DNA from: Trueperaceae bacterium
GTDB lineage: Bacteria > Deinococcota > Deinococci > Deinococcales > Trueperaceae
Assembly: GCA_003567075.1 (NCBI GenBank)
Contig: PXAU01000073.1
Location: 1 to 5,575, forward strand
Direction of reading: 5' to 3'
DNA: 5,575 bases
In this document: positions 4,059-5,575 of the stretch, piece by piece
How the letters are laid out: each line of letters opens with the position of its first letter
How positions within the stretch are numbered: the stretch's first letter is position 1
Translations under genes and position numbers: made by a program
The notes under the pieces: model-generated
The model's input: the letters and a program-made list of their open reading frames with translations, nothing else
Database searches by the model: none
Told to the model about the DNA's origin: nothing

Positions 4059-5575
4059 ATGCTGAGCGCGTTGGGCGGTCTGGCGCTCTTCCTGCTGGGC
4101 ATCGAGCGCATCGCAGCGTCCCTGCAGGCACTGCTCGGGCCGCGGCTGCGTCGCACCATGGCCGGCGCCACCCGCTCGCCGTGGCGCGCGCTCGCCACCG
4201 GCACCGCCGTCTCGGCCGTCACCCAGAGCGGCACCGCCACCGCCGTCAGCGCGCTCGGCCTGGTCGCCAGCGGTCTGCTGGCGCGGCAGCAGGGCATCGC
4301 GCTCTCGCTGGGCACTGCGGTCGGGGCGACGCTGGCCATCCAGGTGGCGGCCTTCCAGGTCACCGAGGCGGCGCTGCCGCTCATCGCGATCGGCTTCGTG
4401 CTCACGTTGTCGCGGCCAGCAAAGCACCCGGGGGGGCTGCTGCTGGGCGTGGGGTTGCTGTTCCTGGGTCTCGACCTGACGGTCGGCTCGGTGGGCGGCC
4501 TGCAGCAGAGCGAACTGTTCGCGCTGGCGCTGGAGGGCGCTGAGCAGCAGCCGCTGGCGGTAGCGGTCCTTGGCGCGCTGCTCGGCATGGCGCTCGCGAG
4601 CACCAACGGTGTGGCAGCGGTTGCGCTCGGCTTCTTCGCCGGCGGCGCCGTCACGCTGCCGACGGCGTTGGCGCTGGTGGTGGGCGGGAACGTCGGCGGC
4701 ACCGTGCTGCCGCTGCTCTCTGCGCGCAACCTTGACGTCGAGGCGCGTCGTGTGGCGCTCGCGCACCTGCTCGCGAAGGTCCTCGCGGCCCTCGCCGTGG
4801 CGCTGGCGTTGGTGCCGGTGGCAACCGTCATCGCGGCGCTGGGCGGCGACGAGGCGCGCCAGGTCGCCAACGCGCACACGCTCTTCAACCTGGCGGTGGC
4901 GCTCCTCGGAACGGTGGCGGTGGTGCCGCTGGCGGCGCTGATGCGACGCCTGCTCCCGCAGCGCGAGGAGCCCCTTGGCCCGCAATACCTGCAGGACGCC
5001 GCGCTCGACGATCCGACGCTGGCGAGCGGATTGGCCTTGCGTGAGACCGTGCGCATCAGCGATGAGGTGGCCGTGGCGGTGGAGCAGGGTGTCGAGTACG
5101 TGCGCAGCGGCGAGTGGGACCACGATGCGGTGGATGCGCGCGAGGCCAAGATCGACCGCTTGACGCGCGCCGTGGTCGAGTACTTGGCGAAGCTCCGCGC
5201 CGAACATGGCGACAGCGACCCGGTGAGCGAACGGTTGCTGCTGCTGGCGACGGAACTCGAGCACATGGGTGATCAGGTGCGGCGCATGGCGCGGCGCGAG
5301 GCGCGCCTGCGCGATGCTGGGATCGAGTTCACGCGCGAGGGCCGCAGCGAGTTGACGGACACCGGCGAGCGGGCGCTGGCGCGGCTGCGGTCGGCCTTCA
5401 CCGCGCTGGCGACCGGCGACGCCGAGCTGGCGACGCAGGTGGTAGAGGGTCGCCAGGCGTTCGAGCAGGTGGTGGCGGAGATGCGCCTCACGCACATGGG
5501 CAGGCTCGAGATGCGCTTGCCCGAGGCGCGGGCCTCGTCGGCCCATCACCTCGAGATGCTGACACTGTTGCGGCA
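4059..5575 (+). CDS. Na/Pi-cotransporter family protein with PhoU-like C-terminal domain (3' end outside window)
   Basis: The frame is open from ATG 4059 to the window edge (505 codons seen). Family members couple inward Na+ flow to phosphate movement across the inner membrane; the bacterial subgroup carries a PhoU-like tail. The membrane part (about residues 3-298) holds two inverted-repeat units. Repeat 1 begins LGGLALFLLG (5-14), with VTQSGTAT at 54-61 and GTAVGAT at 85-91. Repeat 2 has LASTNGVAA at 179-187 and GGNVGGT at 209-215. NAHTLFN at 271-277 is a conserved family signature before the last helix. From about 320 the chain is soluble, helical and charged, with TELEHMGDQVRRMARR at 398-413, typical of PhoU domains. 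The QSSS signature is degenerate: repeat 1 has QSGT, and repeat 2 lacks the Gln altogether, so phosphate transport is not assured. A strong Shine-Dalgarno precedes the start, 93 bp after the hisJ-like gene. Confidence 0.9.
   Translation, partial: MLSALGGLALFLLGIERIAASLQALLGPRLRRTMAGATRSPWRALATGTAVSAVTQSGTATAVSALGLVASGLLARQQGIALSLGTAVGATLAIQVAAFQVTEAALPLIAIGFVLTLSRPAKHPGGLLLGVGLLFLGLDLTVGSVGGLQQSELFALALEGAEQQPLAVAVLGALLGMALASTNGVAAVALGFFAGGAVTLPTALALVVGGNVGGTVLPLLSARNLDVEARRVALAHLLAKVLAALAVALALVPVATVIAALGGDEARQVANAHTLFNLAVALLGTVAVVPLAALMRRLLPQREEPLGPQYLQDAALDDPTLASGLALRETVRISDEVAVAVEQGVEYVRSGEWDHDAVDAREAKIDRLTRAVVEYLAKLRAEHGDSDPVSERLLLLATELEHMGDQVRRMARREARLRDAGIEFTREGRSELTDTGERALARLRSAFTALATGDAELATQVVEGRQAFEQVVAEMRLTHMGRLEMRLPEARASSAHHLEMLTLLR

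Noticed and set aside
4023..5549. Long open frame (508 codons) on the - strand opposite the Na/Pi gene
   Set aside because: Its translation is rich in Arg, Gln and His with low complexity and no family motif. The + strand frame has a Shine-Dalgarno, membrane segments and family signatures. In GC-rich DNA the antisense of a real gene often lacks stops.

Overview
This window is GC-rich bacterial DNA (roughly 70% GC by eye, with nearly all third codon positions G or C). It is densely packed and looks chromosomal rather than mobile. I see no transposase, integrase, phage gene, tRNA, rRNA or CRISPR array. The host cannot be fixed from sequence alone. The prenyltransferase belongs by its motifs to the RTSGE/RLSG subtype known from actinobacteria and Deinococcus relatives. 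RapZ occurs without the yvcK-whiA partners usual in Firmicutes and Actinobacteria. Two genes have -10-like boxes 8-9 nt before their start codons, as in leaderless transcripts. Together these fit a Deinococcota (Deinococcus/Truepera-like) or deep actinobacterial genome, at low confidence.

Layout: (1) 1-63, the last 20 codons of an unidentified + strand gene. (2) 69-1055, a + strand gene for an exported protein of unknown function. (3) 1107-1976, a - strand cis-prenyltransferase (uppS-like), convergent with gene 2. (4) 1977-2140, a divergent promoter region with a candidate -10 box on each strand and a hairpin in the rapZ leader. (5) 2141-3004, rapZ, with a strong Shine-Dalgarno and a GTG start. 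(6) 3005-3170, a spacer with two small tandem repeats, a GC hairpin and a -10-like box. (7) 3171-3965, a PHP-family histidinol phosphatase (hisJ-like). (8) 3966-4058, a spacer with a small hairpin, a candidate Pho-box-like direct repeat and a strong Shine-Dalgarno. (9) 4059 to the window end, a Na/Pi-cotransporter family protein with a PhoU-like tail, cut by the window edge. No gene-free stretch exceeds 170 bases.

How the genes fit together: uppS and rapZ are divergent and both can be tied to cell-envelope supply. One makes a polyprenyl carrier (or its short-chain precursor). The other, in enterobacteria, controls amino-sugar synthesis. The hisJ-like and Na/Pi genes follow on the same strand but each has its own start signals, so a single operon is not evident. 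The most distinctive points are the degenerate QSSS signatures of the Na/Pi protein and the 11-bp-spaced GTCA repeat in front of it. I do not see a convincing new multi-gene system here.
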